Positions 10,128 through 40,700 of a stretch of 64,000 nucleotides of DNA are shown here, piece after piece (positions within the stretch are counted from its first letter, which is position 1; each line of letters opens with the position of its first letter). Source of the stretch: Lumbricus terrestris (Eukaryota; Annelida; Clitellata; Crassiclitellata; Lumbricidae); NCBI GenBank assembly GCA_949752735.1, contig OX457047.1, positions 14,035,674 to 14,099,673 on the forward strand, written 5' to 3'. The position numbers and the translations under genes are program-made. The notes under the pieces are model-generated. The model had not been told where the DNA came from, ran no database searches, and was given only the letters and a program-made list of their open reading frames with translations.

Positions 10128-11008
10128 TAAAGTTATAAGAACAGATTATTGTAACAAGTAACTATAGAGAGAATGACGAAAGGATTAAAAAAGGTCATCA
10201 ACTTTTTTGGCGGGGAAAAAGGAGTGTCTTTGAGAAAAAAAATTCCAAATGAAAAAGGTCGTCAACCTTTTTTTGGCAGGGTAAAGATATGTCTTTCAGA
10301 ATTTTTTACCAAATGACTAAAAAGGTCGTCAGAAGATTTCGTCGGCGAAACTGAAAGATGTCGCTCCTTCCGATTGTCCTTTGGCCGCTCGACGATCGTT
10401 CCTCCTACCCAGCGTCGAGTCTAGAGTCTAGACCAAGTCTCCGCCTATGCAAAAACCGCATCCCAATTTTCTTGACATAATAAACTTAGAATCCTAGACC
10501 AAGTCTCCGCCTATGACGATTAAACATCCTTAATTAATTAGGCCTACTGATTAGGCCTATTATGCTATTTCGGTTGCTGAAATGAGGAAATTAAATTTCT
10601 GGCATAACTTCCGCATAAGCTTAGGCCTACGTACATTACGAATGATTTCTTTAATAAATTCCCATCGATGATCGTCTGCCTCGATCGATCTCTGTTTGAG
10701 TTTCTCTGTTTCGTCATCTTTTCCATCACTTAATTTCGTCGTCGTTTTCGACTTCAGCTTTCAGCAGAAATTTGACCGAATGTTTCAGAAACAGTATAGG
10801 CCTAACTGTTAGCCTACTGATGAGAGAACAAAGAATAATAAAAACCATTTAGCGATGACGTCATATTTGTGGATTGTGACGTCACCTGATTCATATTAAA
10901 AAAGCGATCGCAAGTATAGACCTACAGGATGATGGTTGTAGTAGCGTCAGTAAGTTAGCCTAATCTTCATGCCATGATGCCACAAAATGATGACCGAAAC
11001 TTTGTTTC
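10128..11008. other. Intergenic, with a short direct duplication
   Basis: A 20-base word beginning AGACCAAGTCTCCGCC is present near 10430 and again near 10497. Four copies of AGGCCTA-type palindromes lie at 10540-10920. No gene was recognised. Confidence 0.45.
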
Positions 11009-11045
11009 TAGAGTCCTTTCATCATCATCATCAACAACCGTGGGC

Positions 11046-11324
11046 TCAGCGCCCGTAGGTGTCTGATGCCTTCTTCGCCAGGTCCTTCCACTTTCTTCTA
11101 TCCAGAGCCGCTCTGCTCAGCTCCTGAAGCGAGGTTTTGCCCCAGTCGGATACGTCGTCGAGCCATTCCCTATGCGGCCTTCCTCTCTTATTTGTCCCGT
11201 CCACTCGTCCGAACATCAGTGCTTTGATCTTCCTGCTGTTATCCAATCTGCAGATGTGCCCGAACAGTCCTAGTTTTCTTCTGATCAGCTTCTGCATGAT
11301 GTTTTCCTTTAGCTGCACTCGCTC

Positions 11325-11368
<44 letters not shown>

Positions 11369-11618
11369 ATAGTTCTGTGTTGTTTACCTTCTGCATCCAC
11401 CCTATTCTTAGTATTTTCCTGTAGCACTTTCTTTCGAAGGCCATAAGTCTTTGTTCGATGAATTTCGTTATCATCCAGGCCTCGCACCCGTATAACAGAG
11501 TGCTGAAAATGCATGTCTGTAGTACCTTCTTCTTCGTTGCCGTCCCTATGGCTTTGCTTTTCCACACCTTCTCCATTGCCTTCAGTGCTGTTGCTGCCTT
11601 CGCCAACCTAGTTTGCAC
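11046..11618 (-). pseudogene. Non-LTR retrotransposon C-terminal domain, interrupted by (TA)n
   Basis: Continues the RT with KAMEKVWKSKAIGTATKKKV, LLYGCEAW and RKILRIGW, then after the (TA)n block RRKLGLFGHICRLD and RGRPHREWLDDV. The microsatellite and a frameshift split it into two frames. The stop at 11046 is the natural end of this protein family. Confidence 0.88.
11327..11367. repeat. (TA)20 microsatellite inside the retrotransposon
   Basis: An uninterrupted run of about 40 bases of alternating T and A, lying in the coding part of the RT C-terminal domain; it probably expanded after insertion. Confidence 0.95.
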
Positions 11619-11666
11619 TTCCCTTCTGGCGTCTAGGTCATATGTCGTGTTGCTCCCGAGGTAGGC

Positions 11667-12523
11667 CTACGTGAAATGTTCAACGTTCTCCAGCGGGTTT
11701 CCGTCTATGACTAGTACCTCGGTGGGGTTTTCTGCGCCAAATGCTAGCGTTTTCGTTTTCTCGAAGTTCATATTGAGGCCGTATCTCTTACTCTCCTCAT
11801 TCAGCTCTCGAGTTGTTTCTTCCAATTTCTTCGCATCTCTGTCTAACAGGTCGATGTCGTCGGCAAACGCGAGGTTATTAATTGTTGTGCCACTTATGAC
11901 TACTCCTCCTTCTTTATCCCGAATCTTGTCCAGTACTCTTTCCAGTACCAAGATGAAGGTGGTTGGCGATATCGGGTCTCCCTGCCTTAATTGTGCCTCT
12001 GTTTGTTGCGAACCATTCTCCCAGGTCACCACCTATTTTCACTGCTGCTGTTGCATTGCCATTTATTTCCTCCAGCAGACGTGTTAGCTTCTTGTCTACG
12101 CCGTAGGATTCTATGGCCGCCCATGTTACGCTCTGGTCTATGCTATCGAAGGCCTTTTTGAAGTCCACGAAGCAGTTGAAGATCTTGATGTTTTTCCTCC
12201 TGGCTTTTTCTCCTATTAGTCTCAGAGCCAGTATGTGTTGTACTGTACTTCTGTCCTTCCTGAATCCGGCCTGCATGCTCGTCCGCCATGAATTCCTCTG
12301 TCTGTCCTCTGAGTCTCACGGATAGTATCGACATCAGGACTTTGCTTAGGTGGCTTATGAGAGCAATTGTCCTGCAGTTGCCACATTCCAGTGCGCTGCC
12401 CTTCTTGTGTAGTATCACCAACAATGATTTTTTCCACTCCTTGGGTGTTCGTCCCTCTTTCCATGCTGTGTTGATTATCTTGTGCAGTTCTTTTATCACG
12501 ATTTCTCCTCCTCCCTTTATCAT
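11667..12523 (-). pseudogene. Reverse transcriptase core, frameshifted
   Basis: Three overlapping minus-strand frames together give RT blocks from SLLVILHKKG (fingers) through GFRKDRS, FVDFKKAFDSID and QGDPISP to FADD, where Y of YADD is replaced by F as is common in this group. At least two frameshifts break the frame, near 11990 and 12200. There is no complete start. Confidence 0.9.
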
Positions 12524-12679
12524 TTCCCCCGTTATGCCGTCATTGCCTGGACTTTTATTGTTTAGAGTCCTTTACAAACATATTATTAAAGCATAGTCTA
12601 ACTATTGATTCAATTTAATTCCAATAACTGATTCCCTATAACATTAATATTTTATTACAATGTAATTTTTGTCTATCTC

Positions 12680-12735
12680 AATGTACCAGGTTGCGGTTTG
12701 CCAACCTGTTTTTGCTTATTAAACGAATACACACA
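12680..12735 (+). repeat. 3'-tail fragment of a dispersed retroelement
   Basis: Matches the pattern 'TGTA.C.GGTTGCGGT.TG.CA', then 'TTAAACGAATA' and a simple tail, that recurs on the same strand near 17041, 39403 and 50218. The shared 3' end with an AT-rich tail suggests a SINE or LINE 3' end. Confidence 0.5.
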
Positions 12736-13591
12736 CAACTTCGTTGTCGCCATTCTACTTAATGAATGAATGAATGAATGAGTAAACGGCGAATACTCTA
12801 ATATCACTCACACATTTTGACTGCAGCAGAGACCTGAGTGGATGGATGGATCCAGATTTGGCGAGGGCTATGACAACAGATCGAGGCCGTACGTTGCCCT
12901 CAAATTTTTTGGGGGCATAATACAGCTCCTATAGAGACTGGGAGTCGACATAGCTAGCCGACTAGCTGTTTGTTTTATGCTGTAGCTGATCTATAGCTTG
13001 TATATATAAGACTATATATATGGGAGGGAACAAATTTCAGCGGATGGCCTGATCGAAGCAGATGGCTTCTTTCTTCCGCTGCAAATTGCGGTCCTGGCCA
13101 TAAGAGGACCCCTATATAATAGAGGCCCTCTTAATTATTTATTATTATAGGCTAATAATATTAGGTCATATGCGACTCTATTTATCTGACCTTATAGTCA
13201 GCCTCAGAGCGTATACTATGCACTCTGAGTCAGCCTAACTGACCTATAGAAACTATATTCAATTTAATAAAATTCTTTGCATAAACAAACTGTAGACGTG
13301 CGCCTGGGTAGGCCTACAGTAAGTTGTAAGATGGCACAAAGATATAATATAGGCTAGTATGTGCACCGGCTTGGATGACAGAAGAAGAGGAAATTAAGGA
13401 AATGTAGCCTAGCCTATTCGACTGAAGTCTTAGATGAAAATAATGTTGTAGATCCGAAGGTTTGATGGCTGATCTGCCAGATGATGTACCGTTGGAAGCA
13501 AAAGAGAAGATGGAATGTCTTTCGTAGACTATAGGCTCTAAGGTCTTTGGTATACATACGTGAGCCTGTGGGCCATATAAAAAAAATCATA

Positions 13592-13720
13592 ATACATAAG
13601 TAAGTAAGTAAGAATATTCTTTAATTGACAACCAGCAAACGCACAGTAGTTTACAGAGGAAATAAATAATAGAAAACATTTATGCAAAGTTATAATTATT
13701 ATGCAACATTCGCATAATGA
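13592..13720 (-). mobile_element. CR1/L2-like element, 3' UTR fragment
   Basis: Starts with a (TAAG)n tail and then matches, almost base for base, the sequence next to the RT remnant at 18587-18690 (shared words ACCAGCAAAC, CACAGTAGTTTACAGAGG and CATTTATGCAAAGTTATA). It is therefore a short 5'-truncated copy of the same family. Confidence 0.7.
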
Positions 13721-14193
13721 CATGTAACCTAAGAATGATTCAGAAACGACTCGATCGGTAACGTTTGCATCCCAAAATACGCACAAGCACTTTAGAAGGC
13801 CATTATAACAGCGCTTAAAATTTGAGTTCGTTTACATATCTAGGGTGTGGGAGCTATTATTGTATTTGCACTGCAACATATACAATACAAGACAGACCAG
13901 ACATAATGTGCGTCATGATGTTAGCACTCTGCTGATGCTGATGCTTTGCATGTATGATGCCAGTGCGGTGTGCAGCAGCCAGTGCGAATAACCTGGCATA
14001 AGATGGCGATGGTGGGATCATGGTGGCAGTGGTGAAAGGATGGATGGATTAAGTTGATAATATCCAAATTGGTCTTCATTATAGGGTTTTACGTATTTAA
14101 TATCATAAGCCATTAAAGTGTTCTTCTTTGCGGTGCTGTAGAGCTAGTTATTTGATGATTATTTAAGTTTCCATGTGATCGAGAAGCGGCAAA

Positions 14194-32389
<18,196 letters not shown>

Positions 32390-34678
32390 TTTCTTGAATT
32401 TTACTGATGGATGCTTCTGCTCACTGTGTGTGTGTGTGTGCAACGCTGTGAACTCAAACTCAACAGAAGTGATTCCAGATTGCTTTGTCATTTTGATAAG
32501 CATGGAGTTTCAGTATTGTAACAGATTTTATGTCTACGGTTATTGTAGCTGCTATTCTCTACTAAACGATATGAAAGTTCTGATGTTTTTGATGTTGCTT
32601 TTACTCACAGACTTCTAGTCTCTTAAAATGTGAACCTTTTTATATTTTTATCTGTCTTATTATTTATAATTGTGATAGTCCTGTTAATGTTGAACATCAT
32701 CATGTGTGAGCAGAATGAATTAAAGTACACTTTTACAGATTGATGTTTACAGATTGCTTACATCACACTCACAACTGAGTAAGAAAGTAATGAAATGCAT
32801 GTAATAATTTTGACGTAGAATTAAAATACTGATAATGTGTTTGTACTGTACATCAAATCCTTGTTATACTGAAGTTCAAGGACCATTGCCAACAGTCTGA
32901 TAGTATCAACGTTCAAAATAAGCGATAACATGGTTAAGGTAAAATGTTAAGCTCTCGATGTCAGTGGTGTCACTGTCGCCAAAACCTATCTTGGTCACCC
33001 AGCTTTCAGAAGCTAGGCTGTACGTCAATAAATTGAGGCACCAGTGAATTAGCTTTCACTTTGCCCCAACTGACTGGCCAGCGACCATACAGACATACTT
33101 GGTCTTTGTCTCATAACGGGAGCCATTTGAAACGAAGGCGCATGTTGACTATTCATTTGCCAACTAGGCCAATTTTTGTAATGGTGGGCCAGGGTGCCAA
33201 AGGCAACTGAGCAAAGCAGAGTAAATTTCTTTAATTTTTTCACTAAATATCAAATGTGCATTTTCAGTACCGTATACAAGTTAATTCAGGCATTGCAACC
33301 ACGAGCATCAAAAAATTCAGTAATCCTTAAAAATGACCAATTTGAACCTTTATTCTAAAATTGTGTTGTCAGAAAACTATTGTCTGCAGGTCAGAAATGG
33401 CTCCATGGACCAGCTAGCTCTTTGATGTCCTTGATTTAAAAGGAGTCAAATTTAACAGTATGGCAACTTGCAAGGTTCCATTCTGTCCTACTGCTCACTT
33501 ACAGTCGCCCCAGATCTCTCCTAACTCTAAATACACTCACATTTTGTTCAATAGACCCTGCTTTTATATCTGTCAGAATTGAATGTGAAGAAATTTAGCT
33601 TTCAGCACTTGTACGACATGCAGCACTTCTTAGGCATCATAGATGCGGAGGCATTGTGGCATCTTTGTTTTGCTCCCCATCTTGGTGCCTTTTCTATGGC
33701 AGCAGACTTTGTTTAGGATGCATTATGAACATTTCAGAACTAATAATATCCGTTAGACTATCAAGAACCTCTTTGTGGTTCTGAAATATGCTGTAGAAAT
33801 GCTCAGAAATTCATATACATTCAAGTAGATCACTATAATGCACTTAACATAATCAAATTTCAACAGCATCGTCAAATCATTCTAATCCAGCATAGCTGTG
33901 GTTCAAAAGAGCCATCACTTTCTCACGATGAACACACAGTTCAGTTCACAGTGTGCTTCTCAGATCTTCCAACAATATACTTTGAACCTCCGTTTGTAAA
34001 CATTAATGGTGTGCAGGCCTAAAAAATAAATCCATATAAATTACCTTGTGGAATACTGATACTTATCTCATATTAAAAATAATTGAGCAGTTTTGGTTTG
34101 AATTCTTAACTTAGCACAATATAAATATCTTTTTAATAACATTAATAATAATCTTACAACAGCTCTTGACACAGACCTCAACAGTTTATTTAAAAGTAAG
34201 TTAAATGTAGTTATTTGCAATGTTTCCAATTTAGTATCTGTAGTAAATGTAGGATTATGTTCCCGATAGCTTTTCTGTTATACCTGATGCCATTTACAAG
34301 TAAACTTATATTTTTTTCTGGGTTAATGTTATGATGACAGTTAGGTCTACTGCAACTACTTACTTTGCTTACAATACATCTGTGAAATGACCAGGAACTA
34401 CAACACTTTCATGTATACTACAACATGCATCAAGGTTTTTAATGCAATTGACAATGTTGCTATTTTCATTCATCGCTTCCAGTAGCTACAACACATGCAA
34501 TCATGCATTTGTTACTTAACAAAATAATGCATGCAACAGCTGTGAAGAGATTGGATACACATTTTCTTAGATCTGTTATTTCATTGCTAATTTCTTGTCA
34601 AGTTCTGTTTTGAAACCTAAATGTTCTTTCCACAGTGCTCTAATATCCAGAACTTCAACCAGTAAGCCAGTTGGTAGA
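32390..34678. other. 3' flanks of the convergent Ena/VASP and eIF3e genes
   Basis: The left part should be the Ena/VASP 3' UTR, with ATTAAA near 32720 and AATAAA at 33027. The right part should be the eIF3e 3' UTR; TTTATT near 34185, on the minus strand AATAAA, is a possible signal. No other gene or clear repeat is seen. Confidence 0.5.
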
Positions 34679-34702
34679 TTAGTCAGCTCCCCACTGTGCA
34701 GG
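34679..34702 (-). CDS. EIF3E: eIF3e exon 13, C-terminus
   Basis: After acceptor CGTTTCAG, codes PAQWGAD and TAA. This is the least certain exon because it is so short, but phase 0 and the conserved Trp support it. Confidence 0.7.
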   Translation of the reverse strand, partial: PAQWGAD

Positions 34703-37700
34703 CTGAAACGACAAAAAAAACATTTCTAGATTTGACAATCTTCATACAGAAGTTTTCATCACGAAAGATTATCAAAAATTAGTACATAATCATGCTCATC
34801 ATGACCTATATTCACAGTTCTTGCCAATTAAAAACCAGCTCGATTTTTAGTATACTCTTGTTGTTAAAGTGTTAATAAAGCCGATTTGCTTGTACTTATG
34901 AGAATAAAATGTCAGTATTTAAAATTAGCAAAAAGCTTACAATGCATGACAAGGATATTTCACAGAGCAACAAGATATTGAAAGTGAGGTCGTTGTTCAC
35001 ACACTAAGGCACAAACCATGTAGGATGAAGTTTATAAAAGTGTTCACCTAGTTTATGGTTAGACAATGTTGAGTCTTGGAGAAAAAAATTAGCAAAAGGG
35101 TCACACAGTAGTAGAACACATGATAGCAAGCTTCCACTTTCTAGTAATGATGGCTGCATCAAACTCTGTCAGTACTGTGAAATATGAACTGTTTTTAAGT
35201 GTGTTGTGATGCCCTGAAAATGGTTTAAATAAAAATATTTTTGAACTGAATTCAATACTATTAAAATAATATACCAAATTGTATAAAAAAATATTTGACT
35301 AACTACTTCAACAGCCAAAATCCAGAGATAACCACAAGTAATAACATCACGGAATTAGAAGGGGCAACTGAGGGAGTAAAAATTGCTGGGAAAACACTGA
35401 ATAATCTTAGATATGCGGACGACACAACATTAATGGCAAAAAAGAAAGTTGATCTGGTAGAACTGATAAGAAGGGTGAGGAGGGAAAGTGAAAAAGCCGG
35501 CTTATACTTCAATATAAGCAAGACAAAGGTCATGACAACAGCAAATTGGATTAGTTTTGAGATAGATGGAGAGAAAATAGAGGTGGTAAAAAGCTTCACA
35601 TTCTTGGGATCGCTGATCGAAAAAGAGGGAAAATGTGATCCAGAAATAAAACGAAGGTTAGCGATAGGGAAAACCGCAATGATTGGACTGGAAAAGATAT
35701 GGAAGGACAAACATGTTAGTTTAGATACTAAAAAGAAGCTCGTGAGAGCACTGATCTTCCCTACAATATTATATGGCTGCGAGACATGGACAAAGACAAA
35801 GAATATGGAGAAAAAGATTAACGCATGCGAAATGTGGATTTGGAGGAAGATGTTGAGAATATCTTGGACAGAGAAAAGAACGAACGAATCTATAAGAATG
35901 GAGATAGGATTGGAAAACGAAGAGTCGTTAAAACAACTTGCGACAAGATTGAAGCTAAGATTCTTCGGGCATGTAATGCGATCTGATGGTTTGGAGAAGG
36001 AAATGATGCTGGCTTGCGGTGAGGGAAGGAGAAGACTCGGCAGACCAAGGACGAAATGGATGGACGAGATACACTACATAACTGGCATGAATTTGGAAGA
36101 ACTGAGGGACTTGTCTGCGAACAGAGAACAATGGAGAATGTGTGTCAGGAAAATTGCTAGAGCTCTACGAGCTGACAGCACAAGGTGACAAGGTGAATAA
36201 CATCACAAAAATAAAAATTATGTCTATGATTCTAGTTTGACATTAGGCACACTAACTGTGTTTATAATTCAAAACTAAACCAGGTAACTACATGACAATT
36301 TACAACTAAATTACACTTCAGGTTTAGAGTTTGTACAATTATACAATAATACATACCTCTTGATCCTTAGTCGACAGTTTCTTCTCAAGGTTCATGACAA
36401 GCATCTGTGAACGGAAAGCCAGGTTTTTTGTCTTCTCTATGACCTGCTGGTAGGGCGAGATACCCTGTGTTCCCATGACAACTCGACCCTGAAATAATGC
36501 AATGCAATTTATGCAGATATTTTGTTGGAAACGTAACTCATAAAATACAAACTACTATCAGATACTAGATTTGTAGATACTTGATCCACACAATTATGAA
36601 AACATTCCTAACAAGAAGAACTGGTGGCTTTATCATTATCCCTTCTACAACTGTATCACCCATAATATAATATAACTGGAAGTTTGAAATACTGAAAGTC
36701 TCACAAGAAAATTAACTTAGCAATTTGTTCAGTTAAATAGAAATGAAGTTCAGCCAAAATTTACCTAAAATGAAGGTAGCTAGTTATCAGAAAAATCAAT
36801 GATGAGCCATTTTTTGTCAAACCAAATAGACCATATAAAAACAAATCATAGTCATAGAACTTCCTGCACAGAGAACACGAGTCAAAACTTACGAGCTTGG
36901 AGTCAATTTTTGCGTCTAGTCGAGCATTGCGGATGAGGTTAACAATCCACTTTTCTGCCTCTTCAGGGCTCATGTTCAATTTCTCAGCCAGCATGCTACA
37001 ACAAACCAATCCTAAATTTATAATTACCACCACTTTCAATTAATAACATTGCTGCAATTGAATCATGTTCACTTGAAAATTTATTGGAAACAATCAAGTA
37101 ACATTTGGTTTGATAATGCACACATCAAAGCTAATTCGTGAAGTCTTCATGTTTATCCATTACCATTAATAGCTTTGCTGTTGATAAAAATGACTTCAAC
37201 CTTCAAGTCATCTAGTTCCAAGTTATAACGCTTCACAGAAATGCAAACTCTTATGTTTTCTTACAATACGTTCTCAATCTTTTTTCTTTCCTCAGCAAAG
37301 ATTCTACCTTGTTTGTCATTTATCTTTCAGATGGCATAAAAAAACACTTAATTCTCATTACCCACATCATCTGTCTAAATACATCATGCAACTCAAGAAT
37401 TTGTAGGAGCTTGCCCAGTTTTGTTCCTCCCTTAAAAATTTTGAACATAATCCATAACAAGGGTACAACACAAGAGAAGCGCTGATCATGTGTAGATGTA
37501 TGACAGATATGATTTCTAGTTAGTACAACACAATGATTGATGACACCAGATTGGCAAAATGATTAAAACACTGATCATGGGTTCAAAACAGTGGATATAT
37601 TGTGGGTGCCACATGGAATGGTTCAAGAACAGTCAACCACCCAAGTAATAACTAGAACGAACACAGGTGCACACTGCACATGCAAGATACAGTCCCAACA

Positions 37701-40700
37701 GTGCCAAACCAAAGTGATGGCAAAATGTCCTTTTCATTATCTATGGTTGCAAATCTCAACTGATACAACACGTTGAGTTGACGATGGCTGCTTGCAAGAA
37801 AATTAAACTTTACCTCTATGGCTGGAGACAAAGATTAGTTATGGGGCAGACTTCCCAGCATTCATTGGCACCTTTGTGTAATGACACGAATGATGAACAT
37901 AGATGATGACAGCATCACAACAATCAACGCTTTTTTACCTGATGCTGATACACTGATGAATGCGACAGAACGTCTCGAAGATGAAGAGACGAGCATTCTC
38001 CATGAAGTCAGCGTATAATCCAACGATGAAGAAGTCATTCAGTAGTAACTTTAGAAAACAAACAGACAAAAACAAACTAGAGCACAAGTTATTATTATAT
38101 GCTTTGTGGACTATTATGAGTTGCAGTTTCTACACTAAGAGTTACAGATCGTCTTTTATATCTAACTACAGCTCCATGTATTATCCTTGTATCTTTTCAG
38201 CTACGTCAGGTACAGAACCTAGAACTTATCATTGTAGCATCATAACAAACAGCAGTCTTTAATCTTTAATTTCAAAATAAAAACTACTATAAAACTACAA
38301 CACTAATGGAAAAAAATTATTTCCTTAAAGTGCTTAGAGTTTAATTTTAATAACAGATTTTATCAAATAATTGCTGAAAATGGCCAAACATTTACGATTG
38401 CTTGTTTTTGACTATCGACAAACACATCTGCTTGCTAATGAGACAGGTCAACGTATCAATTTTACAACAAATTAACGGTTTCTGCATCACTGCGCAAAGG
38501 TTTAGAAATAATATGGACTCGTTACCATGAGGCAACAACTGGATATTAGATAAATAGCCGCTGGAAAACAAATGAATAATATTTTTATATTTTCAATAAG
38601 AGTCCATTAATGGACTGATAATAATGGATTAGAAATATTAAAACTAATACCACACTAACATAATTTGGCTCAATGTGGACCACAGCGATAGACAATGAAC
38701 GAATGATTGTCAGACTCCATTATGGACGAATAAATCAGAGATGTAGGGTTTTACTCACAGCAAGCAGCAATAATCATTTCTATTGATTTTGCTAAGTGCA
38801 CATTTTAATACCGTTTTCTGAGTGAATGGTGTGCTTGAAAGCAGATAAAGAGCTCACCGTTTCACATTCGCGTAGCTTCTGCTGAGCGCCATCGAAATCA
38901 AAGTTGACATAGAGACACTCTAAGAATTCAATTATCGGATCTCTGTATGTATATGATTCCTGCAAAAATGTTGACAAAACATCAAGAACATGCATCAAAC
39001 TTTAATCATCAGAATTTCAACTATTTAAATTTCTAATTGGAACTGCAGTTAATGAATTAAAGTCACTAACAGAGAGAAAGTAAAATGATCAACCCAGGTG
39101 GCTCAAATTCAAACTTCTTTATGTAAGTCAGTGCACAGTGCTAACACATGCCAGAAATATGATAATGGATGTAATGCACTTGATGACAACAGGAAACTGT
39201 GTGAATACTTCAATTTGTTTGTCCTGACTGGGCCATGCAATTGAGAACAGAAAATTTTTGTGCCTCAGATTCATCTGTCTGTGTGGCCTTGCATTCATGA
39301 AACAAATCCTGTAATACAAAGGATTCTCTTTGCCAGCCATCGATGACACAGTAGTTCTGTTCACATTAGTTTTTATTTCTTTCCATTTAATGTGCTTCAA
39401 CATGTAACTGGTTGCAGTGTGTCACCCGGATTTGTCTCATTTTCAAATAAAACGAATATATATATATATAGAATAATAATAATGTAATAACAGAATGGAG
39501 CTGAAACAATTGTTTTGGGTAAATATTGAATTGCAGTAATCCACATGTGACACACAACCCATGCATGTACAAATGCACATAACATAAAAACACAGAAATG
39601 AGAAATCAAGTAAGTAAGGTCACCTGTTGAATCACTCGGATGAGGTCTTTCAGAACTTGCTGACCGTGGCCAGGGCGCTTTTTCCGATTGATGATGACAG
39701 CCGCTGTTAAATAGCGAAGAATGTGTGGACACATGGTCTGTATAGCATTCAGGTACCTGGCAAAAGTAAAACAAATAACAAAAAAATTACTAAAATAGTC
39801 CGTTTAATCAGCATTTGTCTAAAAACACATTATTGGGAAATAAGATCACTGTGAAAGAAAAAGACGTTCTTCCATCAGAAGATGGTGAAAACGAATATCA
39901 ATGAGGACATCAGTCCATGGGTCGCATGTTGTCAAAAGACTATCATGCATGCATCTGAACTATCATTACATGCACACCTAAATGTATGCCACAGTTTAGA
40001 AGCAATTTGAAAAAAAAAACATAGGGCGGGTAGTAATCTTCTGAACATCAACAGTTGACAACGTTTTTAGCAGCATCACGTACTGAAATGAAATGAGTCT
40101 AGTTGAAAGCACAAAAAAAACATTCACTTCACAAATGACTTCATGACATTGCTGTTTGTGCATCTTATTAACTCACATGGCAGATATGAAATGAAGTGGG
40201 ACAAGTGCATATATTATATTATGCATTCCGTCATGCTGGCTGTAGATTCGTCTATCACATCATTTGTTTAAAAATTGGTCATCAGTGAAATCTGACGGAT
40301 TTGAGCATGTATCAATTGTATCAGATACATGCAATAACGGACTCTGCACTTGTCGAGTTTTCTAAATTCTGCCATGATTCTGTGTGCGTTTGATTCTGTG
40401 TGCGTTTGATTCTGTGTGCGTTTGGACACTTTCATTACAGGATATCAAACTCACTATCAGACCATTTAGAGAAACAGGTTACCAGCCGATGAAGTCAGTA
40501 TGAAGTCCGAGATCTGGAAAGGTTTAGAGGTTTGCAGTGACTCAACCTGTCAGTCACATAAAGTCTATGACCAATAAGTAAGACCTATTGAGAAATCCCA
40601 ATGTATACTTGCGTGCAGACTCGTTAAGCTAAGCACACGTAATGCTGCGATCCAACATGCCTGCCTTTGGTCATGTGTGAACTGTACATGTTTCAAAAAC

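Larger units (their letters stand above)
11020..12562 (-). mobile_element. 5'-truncated non-LTR retrotransposon with target-site duplication
   Basis: Flanked by an exact 11-bp duplication, TAGAGTCCTTT (11009-11019 and 12563-12573), and ending on the minus strand in a (GAT)n-like tail against the left copy. It carries the second half of a reverse transcriptase. The RT domain pieces are in order: SLLVILHKKG; MQAGFRKDRSTVQHI; FVDFKKAFDSID; LRQGDPISP; then LAFADDIDLL, which holds the catalytic Asp pair. The C-terminal region follows with LLYGCEAW, ERKCYRKILRI and RRKLGLFGHICRLD. Several frameshifts separate these blocks, so it is dead. The endonuclease half is missing by 5' truncation. The layout fits RTE-like or related endonuclease/RT lineages; the clade is not certain. 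Confidence 0.92.
12574..14193. other. Upstream region of the Ena/VASP gene
   Basis: Holds a LINE/SINE tail fragment (about 12680-12735), an (AATG)n run at 12761-12782 and a 3' fragment of a CR1/L2-like element (13592-13720). The Ena/VASP promoter and 5' UTR should lie near 13800-14193, but no core promoter element is convincing. Confidence 0.4.
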
